64,000 nt of DNA, taken from assembly GCA_019056435.1 (NCBI GenBank), contig CP077641.1, positions 1,364,001 through 1,428,000 on the forward strand, in the 5' to 3' direction. Made by a program: the position numbers and the translations under genes. Positions within the stretch are counted from its first letter, which is position 1, and each line of letters begins with the position of its first letter. Source of the DNA: Stutzerimonas stutzeri. Lineage in GTDB: Bacteria; Pseudomonadota; Gammaproteobacteria; Pseudomonadales; Pseudomonadaceae. Below the pieces are notes generated by a model that did no database searches, was not told the origin of the DNA, and was given only the letters and a program-made list of their open reading frames with translations. Of this stretch, positions 42,618 through 53,261 are shown in pieces.

Positions 42618-44957
42618 TCACTGGCCTGCCGAGGCAAGTGCCGGCGCGGTTTCTTCTTGGGCCGCGTGCAGCCGTATCGCAACCGACTTCGACGTCGGTG
42701 TGTGGCTGCCGATGCCCACACTGCCCAGCGGCACCAGCGGATTGGTTTCCGGGTAGTAGGCGGCGGCCTGTCCTCGCGGGATGTCGAAGTCGAGCAGGGT
42801 GAACCCCGTGACGCGACGCTCGATGCCGTCATGCCAGAGCGACTGGATATCGACCTTCTGCCCCGGCTCGAAGCCCAGCCGGCGGATGTCGTCGATATGG
42901 GCGAAGATCACCCGGCGGTCGCCCTTCACGCCCCGGTAGCGGTCGTCGAGGCCATAGACCGTGGTGTTGTACTGGTCATGCGAGCGCAGGGTTTGCAGGG
43001 TCAGGTCCGGCTGCGCGTCGTGGCCCTCCAGCGCGCCGCCGAACGGATCGTCTGGCAGCGCGTTGGCGATGAAATTGGCGCGGCCGCTGGCGGTGCTCCA
43101 GTGCCGCTCCGCTGCCGGATTGTCCAGGTGGAAGCCGCCGGGGCGATGCACGCGCTGCTCGAAATCGGCAAAACCGGGAATCGTCTCGCCGATCAACTCG
43201 CGAATACGGCTGTAATCGGCAATCAGCGACGGCCAATCCACCGGGCGATTGCCGAGCGTGGCCTGGGCGATGCCGGCCACGATGGCGGGTTCGGAGCGCA
43301 TCAGCGGTGAAAGCGGTTCCAGCTGACCGTACGAGGCGTGGATCATGCTGAACGAATCTTCGACTGTCACCGCCTGAGGTCCAGCCGCCTGACGGTCGAT
43401 GTCGGTGCGCCCGAGGCACGGCAGGATCAACGCATCCTGCCCGACGGTGAGGTGGCTGCGGTTGAGCTTGGTGCTGATCTGCACCGTCAATGCACAGCGC
43501 TGCAGCGCCTGGTGGGTGCGCCGGCTGTCGGGCGTGGCCTGGGCAAAATTGCCGCCAAGGCCGATGAACACCCTGGCGCGGCCGGCGAGCATCGCCTCGA
43601 TCGCCTCGACCACGTTATGCCCCGGCTGGCGGGGCACTGCGAAGCCAAAACGCCGCTCCAGCGAATCGAGCAGCCGTGCCGGCGGCCGTTCGTTGATGCC
43701 CATGGTCCGGTCGCCCTGCACGTTGCTGTGCCCGCGCACCGGACATAGCCCGGCGCCCGGCTTGCCGACGTTGCCGCGCAACAGCTGGAGGTTGGTGATT
43801 TCCTGAATGGTCGCGACCGAGTGACGGTGCTGGGTAATCCCCATCGCCCAGCAGATGATCACCCGCTCGGCCGCACGATAGAGCTGCGCCGCGGCCTCCA
43901 GCTCCGTCAGGCTGAGCCCCGATTGGGCTTCCAGGGTTGGCCAGTCGGTCGCATCCAGCACCGCCAGATAGGCTTCCACGCCGGCGGTGTGCTCGGCGAT
44001 GAAGGCGTGGTCGAACACGGCGGGTGCGCCCTTGGCCTGCGCCTCGCGTTCCCATAGCAGGAGAAACTTGGCGATGCCACGCAGCGCCGCCATGTCGCCG
44101 CCCAGCCTTGGGCGGAAGAAGGCGGTGTTCAGCGGGGCGGATCCGTTGGCGAGCATCTCGATCGCGTGCTGTGGGTGCTGAAAGCGCTCCAGGCCGCGTT
44201 CTTTCAGCGGGTTGAAGCAGACCACCTGTGCGCCGCGCGCCACGGCTTCGCGCAAGGGCTCGAGCATGCGCGGATGGTTGGTACCGGGGTTCTGGCCGAG
44301 CACGAAAATGGCGTCGGCCTTGGCGAAATCCTCGAACCTGACGCTGCCCTTGCCGACGCCGATGCTTTCGCCCAGCGCAACCCCGCTCGCCTCGTGGCAC
44401 ATGTTCGAGCAGTCGGGAAAGTTGTTGCTGCCGTAGGCACGCACGAACAGCTGGTAGAGAAAGGCCGCCTCGTTGCTGGTGCGGCCGGAGGTGTAGAACT
44501 CCGCCTGGTCGGGCGTTTCGAGGGCGTTCAAGTGACGGCCGATCAGGGCAAAGGCGTCATCCCAGTCGATGGGCCGATAGCGGTCGCTGGCCTTGTCGTA
44601 GCGCAGGGGCTCGGTCAGGCGACCCTGGTACTCGAGCCAGTAGTCGCTCTGTTCGCGCAGCTGGCTGAGGCTGTAGCGCGCGAAAAAGGCGGCATCGACA
44701 CGCCGCCGCGTGGCTTCCCAGTTGACCGCCTTGGCGCCGTTCTCGCAGAACTTCACCATGCCAGCCTCGGGTGAGTCGCCCCAGGCGCAACCGGGGCAGT
44801 CGAAGCCGCCGTTCTGATTGGTCTTGAGCAGCGCGCGCAGGTTCTTCAGGGGTTGCTTGCTATCCAGCCAGTGGCTGGCCACGCTACGCAGGGCGCCCCA
44901 GCCCGCCGCCGGTCCGGCGTAGGGGCGATAGCGCAGGTGTTCGGCTTGCAGGCTCAT
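42618..44957 (-). CDS. FdhF/YdeP family molybdopterin oxidoreductase
   Basis: 779-residue molybdopterin oxidoreductase. FDCPGCAWGDSPEAG carries N-terminal cysteines, but not the full four-Cys ferredoxin-like motif of formate dehydrogenase H. At the position of the FdhH selenocysteine this protein has Cys (NMCHEASGVAL). Cofactor-binding segments include FVLGQNPGTNHPRML, GNVGKPGAGLCPVRGHSNVQGDRTMG and a C-terminal beta-barrel domain (DQYNTTVYGLDDRYRG). The E. coli homologue YdeP is linked to acid resistance; the reaction is not established. ATG 44957 overlaps the fdhD stop. A longer open frame to 45248 is an artefact of a frameshift in fdhD. Confidence 0.9.
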   Translation of the reverse strand: MSLQAEHLRYRPYAGPAAGWGALRSVASHWLDSKQPLKNLRALLKTNQNGGFDCPGCAWGDSPEAGMVKFCENGAKAVNWEATRRRVDAAFFARYSLSQLREQSDYWLEYQGRLTEPLRYDKASDRYRPIDWDDAFALIGRHLNALETPDQAEFYTSGRTSNEAAFLYQLFVRAYGSNNFPDCSNMCHEASGVALGESIGVGKGSVRFEDFAKADAIFVLGQNPGTNHPRMLEPLREAVARGAQVVCFNPLKERGLERFQHPQHAIEMLANGSAPLNTAFFRPRLGGDMAALRGIAKFLLLWEREAQAKGAPAVFDHAFIAEHTAGVEAYLAVLDATDWPTLEAQSGLSLTELEAAAQLYRAAERVIICWAMGITQHRHSVATIQEITNLQLLRGNVGKPGAGLCPVRGHSNVQGDRTMGINERPPARLLDSLERRFGFAVPRQPGHNVVEAIEAMLAGRARVFIGLGGNFAQATPDSRRTHQALQRCALTVQISTKLNRSHLTVGQDALILPCLGRTDIDRQAAGPQAVTVEDSFSMIHASYGQLEPLSPLMRSEPAIVAGIAQATLGNRPVDWPSLIADYSRIRELIGETIPGFADFEQRVHRPGGFHLDNPAAERHWSTASGRANFIANALPDDPFGGALEGHDAQPDLTLQTLRSHDQYNTTVYGLDDRYRGVKGDRRVIFAHIDDIRRLGFEPGQKVDIQSLWHDGIERRVTGFTLLDFDIPRGQAAAYYPETNPLVPLGSVGIGSHTPTSKSVAIRLHAAQEETAPALASAGQ

Positions 44958-45799
44958 CGGTTTGCCTCGGCGGAGCGTGCGGCCGGGCTGAACACGCGCG
45001 GCGGGCTGCGATGGGGGGATGTGGATCAGGTTGAGGTTGTGCCGCTGCGCCCATTGCGTGGCCAGGCCGGTCGGCGAGGAAAAGCTCACCAGCGTGGGAA
45101 TACTGGCGCGCTGCACCTTGTGGATCAACTCCAGGCTGCAGCGGCTGGTGACCACGGCGACGCCGCCGGTGACGTCCTGCCCAGAGCGGCTCAGCGCGCC
45201 TATCAGCTTGTCCAGCGCGTTGTGTCGGCCGATGTCTTCGCGGCCCATCCGAATCCGCCCCCGGCATCGATGAACAGCGCCGCGTGCACGGCGCCGCAGC
45301 GCTGCGCGAGCGGCTGGAAGTCGGCGATACGCTGGCGCAGATCGTCCAGCCAGTGCGCCGGCGGTAGCGGGGCGACCGGCATCACGGGCAATTGTGGCAG
45401 CGCCTGTTCCAGCGCCTCGACCCCGCAGAGGCCGCAGCTGGCGTTGCCAGGCAACTGGCGGCGTTGCGCCTTCAGCGTCCAGAACGCACGGCTGGCTATC
45501 TCGACCTCGGCATGCCGCCCGTTGCCCGTGCCGCTGATGCGAATGTCATAGATGTCCGCCGCACGTTCGACGATGCCGGCACCCAGGCTGAAGCCGACGA
45601 CGAAGTCTTCGAGGTCCGCGGGCGTCACCATCATCACCGCCTGGTTGAGGCCGTTGTAGGCGATCGCCAGCGCGCATTCCTCGGCCAGCTCGACCGGCTC
45701 CGGACGGGCATCGTCCAGCGCGTGGAACCGATAACCGGCGCTGGCGCCGCCCGGCGCATCGGAGACGGGTTGGTCAGGGCGGGAGCAGGGTTCCTTCAT
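44954..45799 (-). CDS. fdhD: Formate dehydrogenase accessory sulfurtransferase FdhD, two frameshifts
   Basis: Transfers sulfur to the molybdenum cofactor of formate-dehydrogenase-type enzymes. The CGLCG cysteine motif is present (NASCGLCGVEAL), and the C-terminal half has REDIGRHNALDKLIG and VVTSRCSLELIHKVQRASI. The frame breaks at the C run 45258-45262 (one base lost; corrected DAGGRIRMGREDIGRHN) and at the G run 45013-45018 (one base extra; corrected IPHRSPPRVFSPAARSAEANR, stop at 44954-44956). Start ATG 45799 is favoured over GTG 45835. Upstream of, and overlapping, its likely client oxidoreductase. Confidence 0.9.
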
Positions 45800-45873
45800 G
45801 GGCGGCTCGACAGGTGTGCGGTTGGCGGAGGGCACATCGTGACATGCGTGATCGATGTCGTTGCGACAGCCGG

Positions 45874-47964
45874 TCAGCCCGATGGTTTGGTCAGCATGTC
45901 GCGGATCCGGGATATCAGGTCGTCGATGGCGAAGGGCTTGCTGATCATGTCCATGCCGGTGTCGAGGAAACCGCTGCTGGCGGCCTGTTCGGCATAGCCG
46001 GTCATGAAGAGTACGGGCAGGGAGGGGCGATGCTGCCGCGCGATGTCGGCCAGCTGTCGGCCGTTCATGCCGGGCAGGCCGACATCCGAGACCAGCAGGT
46101 CGATGTGGGCATTGCTTTCGAGGATTTTCACCGCCGCGTTGCCCTCCGCCGCCTCCAGTGCGGCGTAGCCGAGCATGCCGAGCACGTCGACCACCAGCAT
46201 GCGCACCGCTGGATCGTCCTCGACCACCAGGACGGTTTCGCCCTGCGCGGCGCGCGGTGCGTCTGCTACCGGGCTGGCGCCGGCCGGGCTGTCGGAGAGT
46301 CGGTGGTGCGCCGGCAGGTAGAGCGTCACCTCGGTGCCCTTGCCCGGTTCGCTGCGAATCTGCACATGCCCGCCGGCTTGCCGTACGAAGCCGTAGATCA
46401 TCGACAATCCCAGCCCGGTGCCCTGGCCGATGGGCTTGGTGGTGAAGAAGGGCTCGAAGGCCGAGGCCAGCACCTTGGCCGTCATGCCGCAGCCGCTGTC
46501 GAGCACGCTGAGGGTGACGTAGCGCCCGGCCGGCAGATCACCGATTTCCGCTTGGCGGCTGAGCACGACGTTGGCGGTCGCGATATAGAGGCTGCCGCCG
46601 TTGGGCATCGCGTCGCGGGCGTTGATGACCAGGTTGAGCAGGGCGCTTTCCAGCTGGTTCTCGTCGCTGCTGGCCGGCCACAGGTCCGGCTGCAACTGAG
46701 CGTCGACGAGGATGTGGCTGCCGAGCGTGCGCACCAGCAGGTCGCGCATCGAGTCGACCAGGGCATTGAGGTCGACGCGCTTGAGGTTCAGCGGCTGCCG
46801 GCGGGCGAAGGCCAGCAGCCGGTGGGTCAACGCGGCGGCGCGGTTGGCGGAGGTCACCGCGGCGTCGATGAAGCGCCCGGTTTCGGCATGCCGGCCGGTC
46901 TGGTTGTAACGCTGGATCAGGTCCAGCCCGCCGATGATGCCGGTGAGCATGTTGTTGAAATCATGCGCGATACCGCCGGTCAGCTGGCCGACCGCTTCCA
47001 TCTTCTGCGCCTGGCGCAGCGCTTCCTGCGCCTGCTCGCGGCTGGCCATTTCCTTGAGCAGCCGTTCGTAAACCTCGGCCAGGGCGTTGGTACGTTCCTG
47101 GACCCGGCTCTCGAGTGTCTCGTTGAGTTCGCGTAGTGCCTGTTCGGCCTGCCAGCGCTCGGTGACGTCCTGCGCCAGCACGAAGAAGCCCTGGACCCGC
47201 CCATCGCCATCGCGCCGCGGCAGATAGTGCATCAAGGATTGCCGTCGTGTGCCGTCCTGATGCGGCATGTACGCCTCGAAGACGACCGACTGGCCAGCCA
47301 GCGCGGCCTTGATCTGCTCGCTGCGGGCGTTGTAGGCGTGTTCACCGACCACGTCCACCAGATGCTTGCCATACAGCCACTCGGGCGAATGGCCGAACCA
47401 GCTCTCGTAGTGACGGTTGTTGAAGCGGTAACGCTCGTCTTGGTCGACGTAGCCGATCAGCACCGGCAGGGCGTCGGTGATCATCTTCAGTTCGGCCTCG
47501 CGCCGGCGCAGCGCGTGTTCGGCCGTGGGGCGCAGGCAGAGCAGGCGGCCCACCACGGCGCCACCGTCGCGGATCGGGCTCAGGGCAAGGTCGAAACGGA
47601 TATCGCCGGAGCCGTCGGGCAGATGCTTGGGTGGCGGCTGGTTGTGCAGCAGGCAGGCCTGCTCGAGGTCCGCCTGTGCGCACGCCTGCACCAGTGCCGG
47701 CCAGGCTTCGGTCCAGCTCTGCCCGAGCGGCTTGCCCAGTGCGTCGGTGCGGGCGATCACGTCGGCATGGGCGTCGTTATAGAGCTGCAGCTCGGCGTCG
47801 CCCCAGAGGATGCACATGGGCAACGGTGACTCGAGAATGGTCTCCAGTACCCCCCGCAACCTGTCCGGCCAGCCCAACAGCGGGCCCAGCGTTGATTCGC
47901 TCCAGTCGTGGCGCTCGATACGTCGGCCCATTTCGCTGCGCAAGCGCCCTGAATCTACCGCCAT
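45874..47964 (-). CDS. Hybrid sensor histidine kinase/response regulator (PAS-PAS-HisKA-HATPase-REC)
   Basis: 696 residues, soluble. Two PAS regions (residues ~35-150 and ~160-275), a coiled coil, HisKA with [22 protein letters not shown] (His near residue 333), HATPase_c with [19 protein letters not shown], and [15 protein letters not shown]-terminal receiver has acceptor Asp near residue 627 ([13 protein letters not shown]). No output domain, so it must signal to another protein. The kinase core is similar to that of the gene at the left edge. No transmembrane segment. Confidence 0.92.
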   Translation of the reverse strand: MAVDSGRLRSEMGRRIERHDWSESTLGPLLGWPDRLRGVLETILESPLPMCILWGDAELQLYNDAHADVIARTDALGKPLGQSWTEAWPALVQACAQADLEQACLLHNQPPPKHLPDGSGDIRFDLALSPIRDGGAVVGRLLCLRPTAEHALRRREAELKMITDALPVLIGYVDQDERYRFNNRHYESWFGHSPEWLYGKHLVDVVGEHAYNARSEQIKAALAGQSVVFEAYMPHQDGTRRQSLMHYLPRRDGDGRVQGFFVLAQDVTERWQAEQALRELNETLESRVQERTNALAEVYERLLKEMASREQAQEALRQAQKMEAVGQLTGGIAHDFNNMLTGIIGGLDLIQRYNQTGRHAETGRFIDAAVTSANRAAALTHRLLAFARRQPLNLKRVDLNALVDSMRDLLVRTLGSHILVDAQLQPDLWPASSDENQLESALLNLVINARDAMPNGGSLYIATANVVLSRQAEIGDLPAGRYVTLSVLDSGCGMTAKVLASAFEPFFTTKPIGQGTGLGLSMIYGFVRQAGGHVQIRSEPGKGTEVTLYLPAHHRLSDSPAGASPVADAPRAAQGETVLVVEDDPAVRMLVVDVLGMLGYAALEAAEGNAAVKILESNAHIDLLVSDVGLPGMNGRQLADIARQHRPSLPVLFMTGYAEQAASSGFLDTGMDMISKPFAIDDLISRIRDMLTKPSG

Positions 47965-48054
47965 AAATCATCCATTCGAGTGCCGGCGTGGCTGATGCCG
48001 GCGCGTATCGCCGGGGTGTTCGGATTGCAGTTAAGCACGTCAGGCCGGCGGCGT

Positions 48055-48735
48055 TCAGCCCTCCAGGCCCTGCAGGCTGCGAATCAGGTCAAGGTAATCG
48101 TCGACGGCGAAAAATTCCTCGGTATCTTTCGGCCCGCGGCGGCTGTCCGGCTCGCGGATGGCGAGCAGATGGGCGACGCCGAATGTGCGGGCGCTGCGCA
48201 GGACCGGCAAGCTGTCGTCGATGAACAGGGCGCTGGCCGGGTCGAAGGTGAGGTCGGACTGGAGCGCGAACCAGAATTGCTCGTGCTCCTTGGGGTAACC
48301 GTAATCGTGTGAGCTGATCAGCCGGTCGAACCAGGGCGCGAGCTCGACTCGCTCGAGCTTGAGCGACAAGGAGTCGCGATGGGCATTGGTAATCAGCACG
48401 ACCCGCTTGCCGGCCTGGCGCAAGGCGGCGAGAAAATCCTCCGCCGCAGGGCGCAGGGCGATCAGGTCGGCGATCTCGCGCTTCATCTCGCGGATCGGCA
48501 GGTTGAGTTCCCGCGTCCAGAAGTCCAGGCAGTACCAGTTCAGCTGCCCCTGGTGCGCGTTGAAGAGCGGCGCAAGCTCCAGCTCGGCCATGGCCGGGCT
48601 GATGCCGTGCAGCTCGGCGTAGCGGCGGGGCAGCAGGTCGAGCCAGAAATGGTTATCGAAATGCAGGTCGAGCAGGGTGCCGTCCATGTCCAGCAACACG
48701 GTATCGATCTCGGACCAGGGCAAGGTGGCGATCAT
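48055..48735 (-). CDS. yrfG: GMP/IMP nucleotidase, HAD superfamily (YrfG type)
   Basis: 226 residues. HAD motif I is DTVLLDMDGTLLDLHFDNHFW, motif II is VVLITNAHRDSL, and motif III/IV SHDYGYPKEHEQFW with LFIDDSLPVL. In E. coli the orthologue hydrolyses GMP and IMP. ATG 48735 has GAAGAG upstream. Divergent from nudE; the yrfG-nudE-cysQ cluster is conserved in Pseudomonas. Confidence 0.87.
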   Translation of the reverse strand: MIATLPWSEIDTVLLDMDGTLLDLHFDNHFWLDLLPRRYAELHGISPAMAELELAPLFNAHQGQLNWYCLDFWTRELNLPIREMKREIADLIALRPAAEDFLAALRQAGKRVVLITNAHRDSLSLKLERVELAPWFDRLISSHDYGYPKEHEQFWFALQSDLTFDPASALFIDDSLPVLRSARTFGVAHLLAIREPDSRRGPKDTEEFFAVDDYLDLIRSLQGLEG

Positions 48736-48900
48736 GCTCTTCTCTTCGCAACGGGCGGTCGGCGCATGGTGCGGCAGCGCCCGGGCCAATGCAAAGCGTT
48801 CGTCGGCGGACGGTCGTCGCGTATGCCGCGCGGTCGGGGTGGGCGCCGTAGTCTTCACTTGGGCTGTTATAGTGGCGCCTCGTGTTTCAAGGACCCTCCC

Positions 48901-49467
48901 ATGCGCCAGAAACCCACCGTACTCGCCCGTGAAATCGTCGCCAGCAGCCGGCTGTTCCGTGTCGAGGAGCTGCAACTGCGCTTCTCCAACGGCGTGGAAC
49001 GCACCTACGAGCGGCTCGTTGGCAAGGGCAGCGGCTACGGCGCGGTGATGATCGTCGCCCTGGAAGCTGACGGGCGGGCGCTGCTGGTCGAGGAATACTG
49101 CGGCGGCACCGACAGCTACGAATTGTCACTGCCCAAGGGACTGATCGAGCCGGGCGAGGACGTGCTCGAGGCCGCCGACCGCGAACTCAAGGAAGAAGCC
49201 GGCTTCGGCGCGCGCCGCCTGGAGCTGCTCACCGAGTTGTCGCTGTCGCCTGGCTACATGAGCCAGAAGATTCAGGTGGTGCTGGCACGCGACCTCTATC
49301 CCGAACATCTGCCCGGTGACGAACCCGAGCCGATGCGTGTCGACCGGATCGATCTGCGCGAGCTGTCGAGCCTGGTCCAGAACCCGCAGTTCAGCGAAGG
49401 GCGCGCCCTGGCGGCGTTGTACCTGGCGCGCGACCTGCTGACCCAACGAGGGGAATTCAATCCGTGA
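48901..49467 (+). CDS. nudE: ADP compounds hydrolase NudE
   Basis: 188-residue Nudix hydrolase that splits ADP-ribose, Ap3A and NADH in E. coli. The Nudix box is present (GLIEPGEDVLEAADRELKEEAGFGARRLELL, positions ~80-110 of the protein). The ATG at 48901 follows AAGGA. cysQ overlaps its stop (GTGA), so the two are translationally coupled. Confidence 0.92.
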   Translation: MRQKPTVLAREIVASSRLFRVEELQLRFSNGVERTYERLVGKGSGYGAVMIVALEADGRALLVEEYCGGTDSYELSLPKGLIEPGEDVLEAADRELKEEAGFGARRLELLTELSLSPGYMSQKIQVVLARDLYPEHLPGDEPEPMRVDRIDLRELSSLVQNPQFSEGRALAALYLARDLLTQRGEFNP

Positions 49468-50279
49468 GTCATCCCTACCTGGCGCCGGTCATCGACCTGG
49501 TTCGCCGCGCCGGCGAGGCGATCCTGCCGCACTGGCGCAACGAGATAAAAGTGCACGAAAAGGCCGACGCATCGCCTGTTACCGCCGCGGACATGGCCGC
49601 CCATCACCTGCTGGCCGACGGCTTGTGCGCGCTCGATGCGGCCATTCCGGTGCTGTCCGAGGAGGATTGCGAGCTGGGCCTGGCCGAGCGGGCGGGCTGG
49701 ACCCGCTGGTGGCTGGTCGATCCGTTGGACGGGACCAAGGAATTCATCAACGGCAGCGAGGAATTCACCGTCAACGTCGCCCTCATCGAGCGCGGCCAGG
49801 TGTTGTTCGGTGTGGTTGGCATCCCCGCCAACGGCCGCTGCTACTACGGCGGTGCCGATTTCGGCTCCTGGCGGGCCGAAGCCGATGGCGCCACACAACC
49901 GCTACGCGTGCGGCACACCCCGCCCGAGCGTTTCACCGTGGTGGCCAGCCGGCGACATTCCAGCCCGGCGCAGGAGCGTCTGCTCGCCGGGCTGGGCCAG
50001 CGTTTCGGTGAGCTGGAGCTGGCCAGCGTCGGCAGCTCGCTGAAACTGTGCCTGGTCGCCGAAGGCAGCGCCGATTGCTACCCACGCCTGGCGCCGACCT
50101 CGCAGTGGGACACCGCCGCCGCGCAGGGCGTGCTCGAGGGCGCCGGTGGCGAGGTGCTCGATGTCGAGGGACGGCCGCTGAGCTACGAAGCGCGGGAGCA
50201 TTACCTCAACCCGTCCTTCCTGGCCCTGCCGCGTGACGTGGGCTGGCGCGCCGCGCTGATCGAACTGGCGCGTGGTTGA
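49464..50279 (+). CDS. cysQ: 3'(2'),5'-bisphosphate nucleotidase CysQ
   Basis: 271 residues; metal-dependent phosphatase of the inositol monophosphatase superfamily that recycles PAP from sulfate assimilation. Motifs: the metal site WWLVDPLDGTKEFINGSEEFTVNVALIE, an N-terminal SEEDCELG, and C-terminal TSQWDTAAAQGVLEGAGG. The start is GTG 49464, overlapping the nudE stop. Confidence 0.93.
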   Translation: MSHPYLAPVIDLVRRAGEAILPHWRNEIKVHEKADASPVTAADMAAHHLLADGLCALDAAIPVLSEEDCELGLAERAGWTRWWLVDPLDGTKEFINGSEEFTVNVALIERGQVLFGVVGIPANGRCYYGGADFGSWRAEADGATQPLRVRHTPPERFTVVASRRHSSPAQERLLAGLGQRFGELELASVGSSLKLCLVAEGSADCYPRLAPTSQWDTAAAQGVLEGAGGEVLDVEGRPLSYEAREHYLNPSFLALPRDVGWRAALIELARG

Positions 50280-50397
50280 GTGATCCGGCCGTCCCCAGGC
50301 CCGACGCCTTGGGGGGATCAGGCTTTCTTGCGCCAGGACGATGCTAATCTTTCGAGCCCTGACCAGCAGGGTTCGAGTCGGTTGCCGGAGCTGCGTC

Positions 50398-53261
50398 GTG
50401 TCGAAAACTCCAATCGGGATACGCCAATGGATCTGGCGCGCCTTCGTTCAGACAGCCCTGATTCCGCTGGTACTGGTCGAAGTGGTGCTGATCGCCGTCT
50501 ACCTCATCACCAACAGCACCGTGCGGGACGCGCAAAGCGAGCATCTGCGCGAGACGGCGCTGGCCGAACTGCAGGCAGCGGTGGGCCTGGAGACGCGCAT
50601 CATCGACCAGCAGCTGCAGCAGGTGGCGAGCGCTACCGAGCTGTTTCGCCAGTTCACCGCGCGGGCGCTGACCGAGGACGAGCCGTTGCTCGAGCCCGAG
50701 CTGAGCATGACCGCCGAGGGCGTTCGCTACAGCCCGCGGGATGACGGCGGTGCGGCGAGTTTCTATTCAGCGGCGACCCCACCCGAGCAGCAGGACCTGA
50801 ACAAGGTCGCCCGGCTGCATCGCCTCGACCCGCTGATGAAGGCGCTGCATGCCGGCAACTCGCTCATTGCCAGCCTCTACTTCAACAGCTGGGACAGCTA
50901 CAACCACATCTATCCCTGGTTCGCGACGCAGGAGCAGTACCCGCCGGACATGGATATCCCCAGCTACAACTTCTATTACCTGGCCAACGCCTGGCAGAAC
51001 CCTTCGCGGCGCGTGGTCTGGACAGACGTCTACCTCGATCCGGCCGGGCACGGCTGGATGATGTCCGCCATCGCGCCGGTCTACCGTGGCGATTTTCTCG
51101 AGGGTGTCAGCGGTATCGACGTCACCGTCGGCGGCATGCTCGGGCGGATCGGCGACCTGCATGTCCCCTGGAATGGCTACGCGGTGCTGGTCAGCCGCGA
51201 CCTGAACATCATGGCGCTACCCGAGGCCGGCGAGCAGGAGTTCGGCCTCGACGAGCTCACCGAACACTCCTACGACGAAGCGATCCGCCAGGAGCAGTTC
51301 AAACCCGACGAATTCAGGCTCGACCGGCATGAGGACACCCAGGCCCTGGCGCACGCGGTCGTCACCCAGCCCAGCGGCGTGCTGCGCCTGGAACTGGGCG
51401 GGAAGCAGCGGCTGGTCGCCTGGTCGACCGTGCAGCAGACGGGCTGGCACCTGTTGGCGGTAGTGGACGAAGCCGAGGTGTTCAGCAAGACCAATGCCTT
51501 GGCGAGCCGGTTCCAGCAGATCGGTTTCCTGCTGATCGCGGGGCTGGTGCTGTTCTACCTCCTGTTCTTCGGTTTCATGTGGATGCGTGCCCGCCAGCTC
51601 AGCCTGGCGCTGCTCAAGCCGATCGCCGGCATCTCGGCGATGATGGGACAGATCGGGCAGGGCATCTGGCGACCGGCCGCAGTGCCTTCCGAGATCGCCG
51701 AGCTGGACGCCCTGGCCCAGCACACCCGCGCCATCGGCGGTCAGCTCGAGCTTAGCGAGGCCCAGCGCTCACAGGCTCAGGAACGCCTCGAGCTGGTGCT
51801 GGAAAGTGCGACCGAGAGCCTCTGGGAAATCGACACCCGGCGCGGCATGCTGCAACTGCGGGGCCGCTTGCCGGCGCGGTTCGGCCTGCCATCGGCAACG
51901 CTCAGCGAAACGCAGTTTCTGCAGCGCGTCCATCCCCAGGACGTGCACCAGGTGCGCGCCGAGCTCGAGCGCATGCACCGTGGCCATACCTTTCGCTACG
52001 AAAGCGAATACCGCTTCGCCGACGCCCTGGGCGAATACCACTGGCTGCTCAGCCGCGGCCGGGTGCTCGAGCGTGATCCGCTGACCGGTCAGGCGACGCT
52101 CGTGGCTGGTACGCATGTCGACATCGATGCGATCAAGCGGGGCGAGGACGACCTGCGGCGGGCGATCCAGCAGGCGCAGGCGGCCAACGAAGCCAAGACC
52201 CACCTGATTTCCAGCATCAGCCACGAACTGCGCACCCCGCTCAACGCCATCCTCGGCTTCGCTCAGCTGATGCGCATGGACTGCCCACCCTCGGCGGACC
52301 CCGAAGCGGCGAACTACCTGGACGAAATCCTGCTGGCCAGTCGGCACCTGAACCAATTGCTCGGCGACATCCTCGACTGGTCCAGTCTGCAGGCCGAGCG
52401 GCCGCGTCTGGAACTGCAGCGGGTCGAGGCGACCGCCCTGATGCGTGAATGTGCGGAGCTGGTCAGGCTGGAGGTGCAGCGACTCGGCTTGCGCCTGGAT
52501 GTCGAGCTGCCCGACGCGCCGGTCGAGGTGCTCGCTGAACCGCGACGCCTGCGTCAGGTGTTGCTCAATCTCTTGTCCAACGCCATCAAATACAACAATC
52601 CGCACGGGATGGTGCGACTCTCGGTCGAGCACGTCGCCGATCAGGTCCGGCTGGTCGTCGAGGACACCGGCCCTGGCATCGACGAGGCCCTGCAGGCGCA
52701 GATGTTCGAGCCTTTCCGGCGGCTAGGCCGGGAAAGCTCCAATATCCAGGGCGCCGGCATTGGCCTGTCGCTGTGCCTGGAGTACGCCAAGCTGATGGGG
52801 GCAGCATTGGGGTGAAGAGCGCGCCGGGTGCCGGCAGCCGTTTCTGGATCGCCTTGCCGCTCGCCGAGACGGTGGCGCAGCTGGCCGCACACGAGCGGCC
52901 CCGGGTCGTCTATGTCGAGGACGACCCGCTCAGCCAGGTGCTGGTGCGTCGGGCCCTTGCGGACCTCGCGGATGTCCGCGTGTTCGACGATGGCCGCACG
53001 GCACTGGCGCACGTCCTGGCTGATCCGCCCGCCCTGTTGCTGCTCGACCTGAACCTGCCGGAACTGGATGGCGAACACCTGCTACAGCTGCTGCGTCAGG
53101 CCCCGGCCACGCAGCAGCTACCTGTGCTGGTGCTCAGCGCGGCGGTCGAAGGGCGCGAGCACCTGGATTGCCAGGGCTGGCTGGCCAAGCCGATCGACCT
53201 CGACGCGTTGCGCCGCCAGGTCCGTGCCCTTTTGACGGTGCCGGGTTCGAGCCAGGGCTGA
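50398..53261 (+). CDS. Cache-domain hybrid sensor histidine kinase, one frameshift
   Basis: About 954 residues after correction. TM1 is IPLVLVEVVLIAVYLI. A double-Cache periplasmic sensor (~residues 40-350, with LIASLYFNSWDSYNHIYPWF and GISGIDVTV-like strands) is followed by TM2 GFLLIAGLVLFYLLFFGFMWM. PAS follows, then HisKA with His ~609 (SSISHELRTPLNAILGF), HATPase_c (NLLSNAIKYN, GAGIGLSLCLEYAKLM) and a receiver (LLLLDLNLPELDG). One G is lost in the run 52797-52801, which would otherwise truncate the ATPase domain end and the receiver. Start GTG 50398 has GGAG at 7 bases spacing; an in-frame ATG lies at 50341. Ligand unknown. Confidence 0.88.

Noticed and set aside
42618..45248. Apparent 876-residue fusion of an FdhD C-terminus with a molybdopterin oxidoreductase.
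   Set aside because: One extra G in the run 45013-45018 removes the natural fdhD stop. Correcting it gives a family-like FdhD tail ending at 44954 and an ATGA overlap with the oxidoreductase start.
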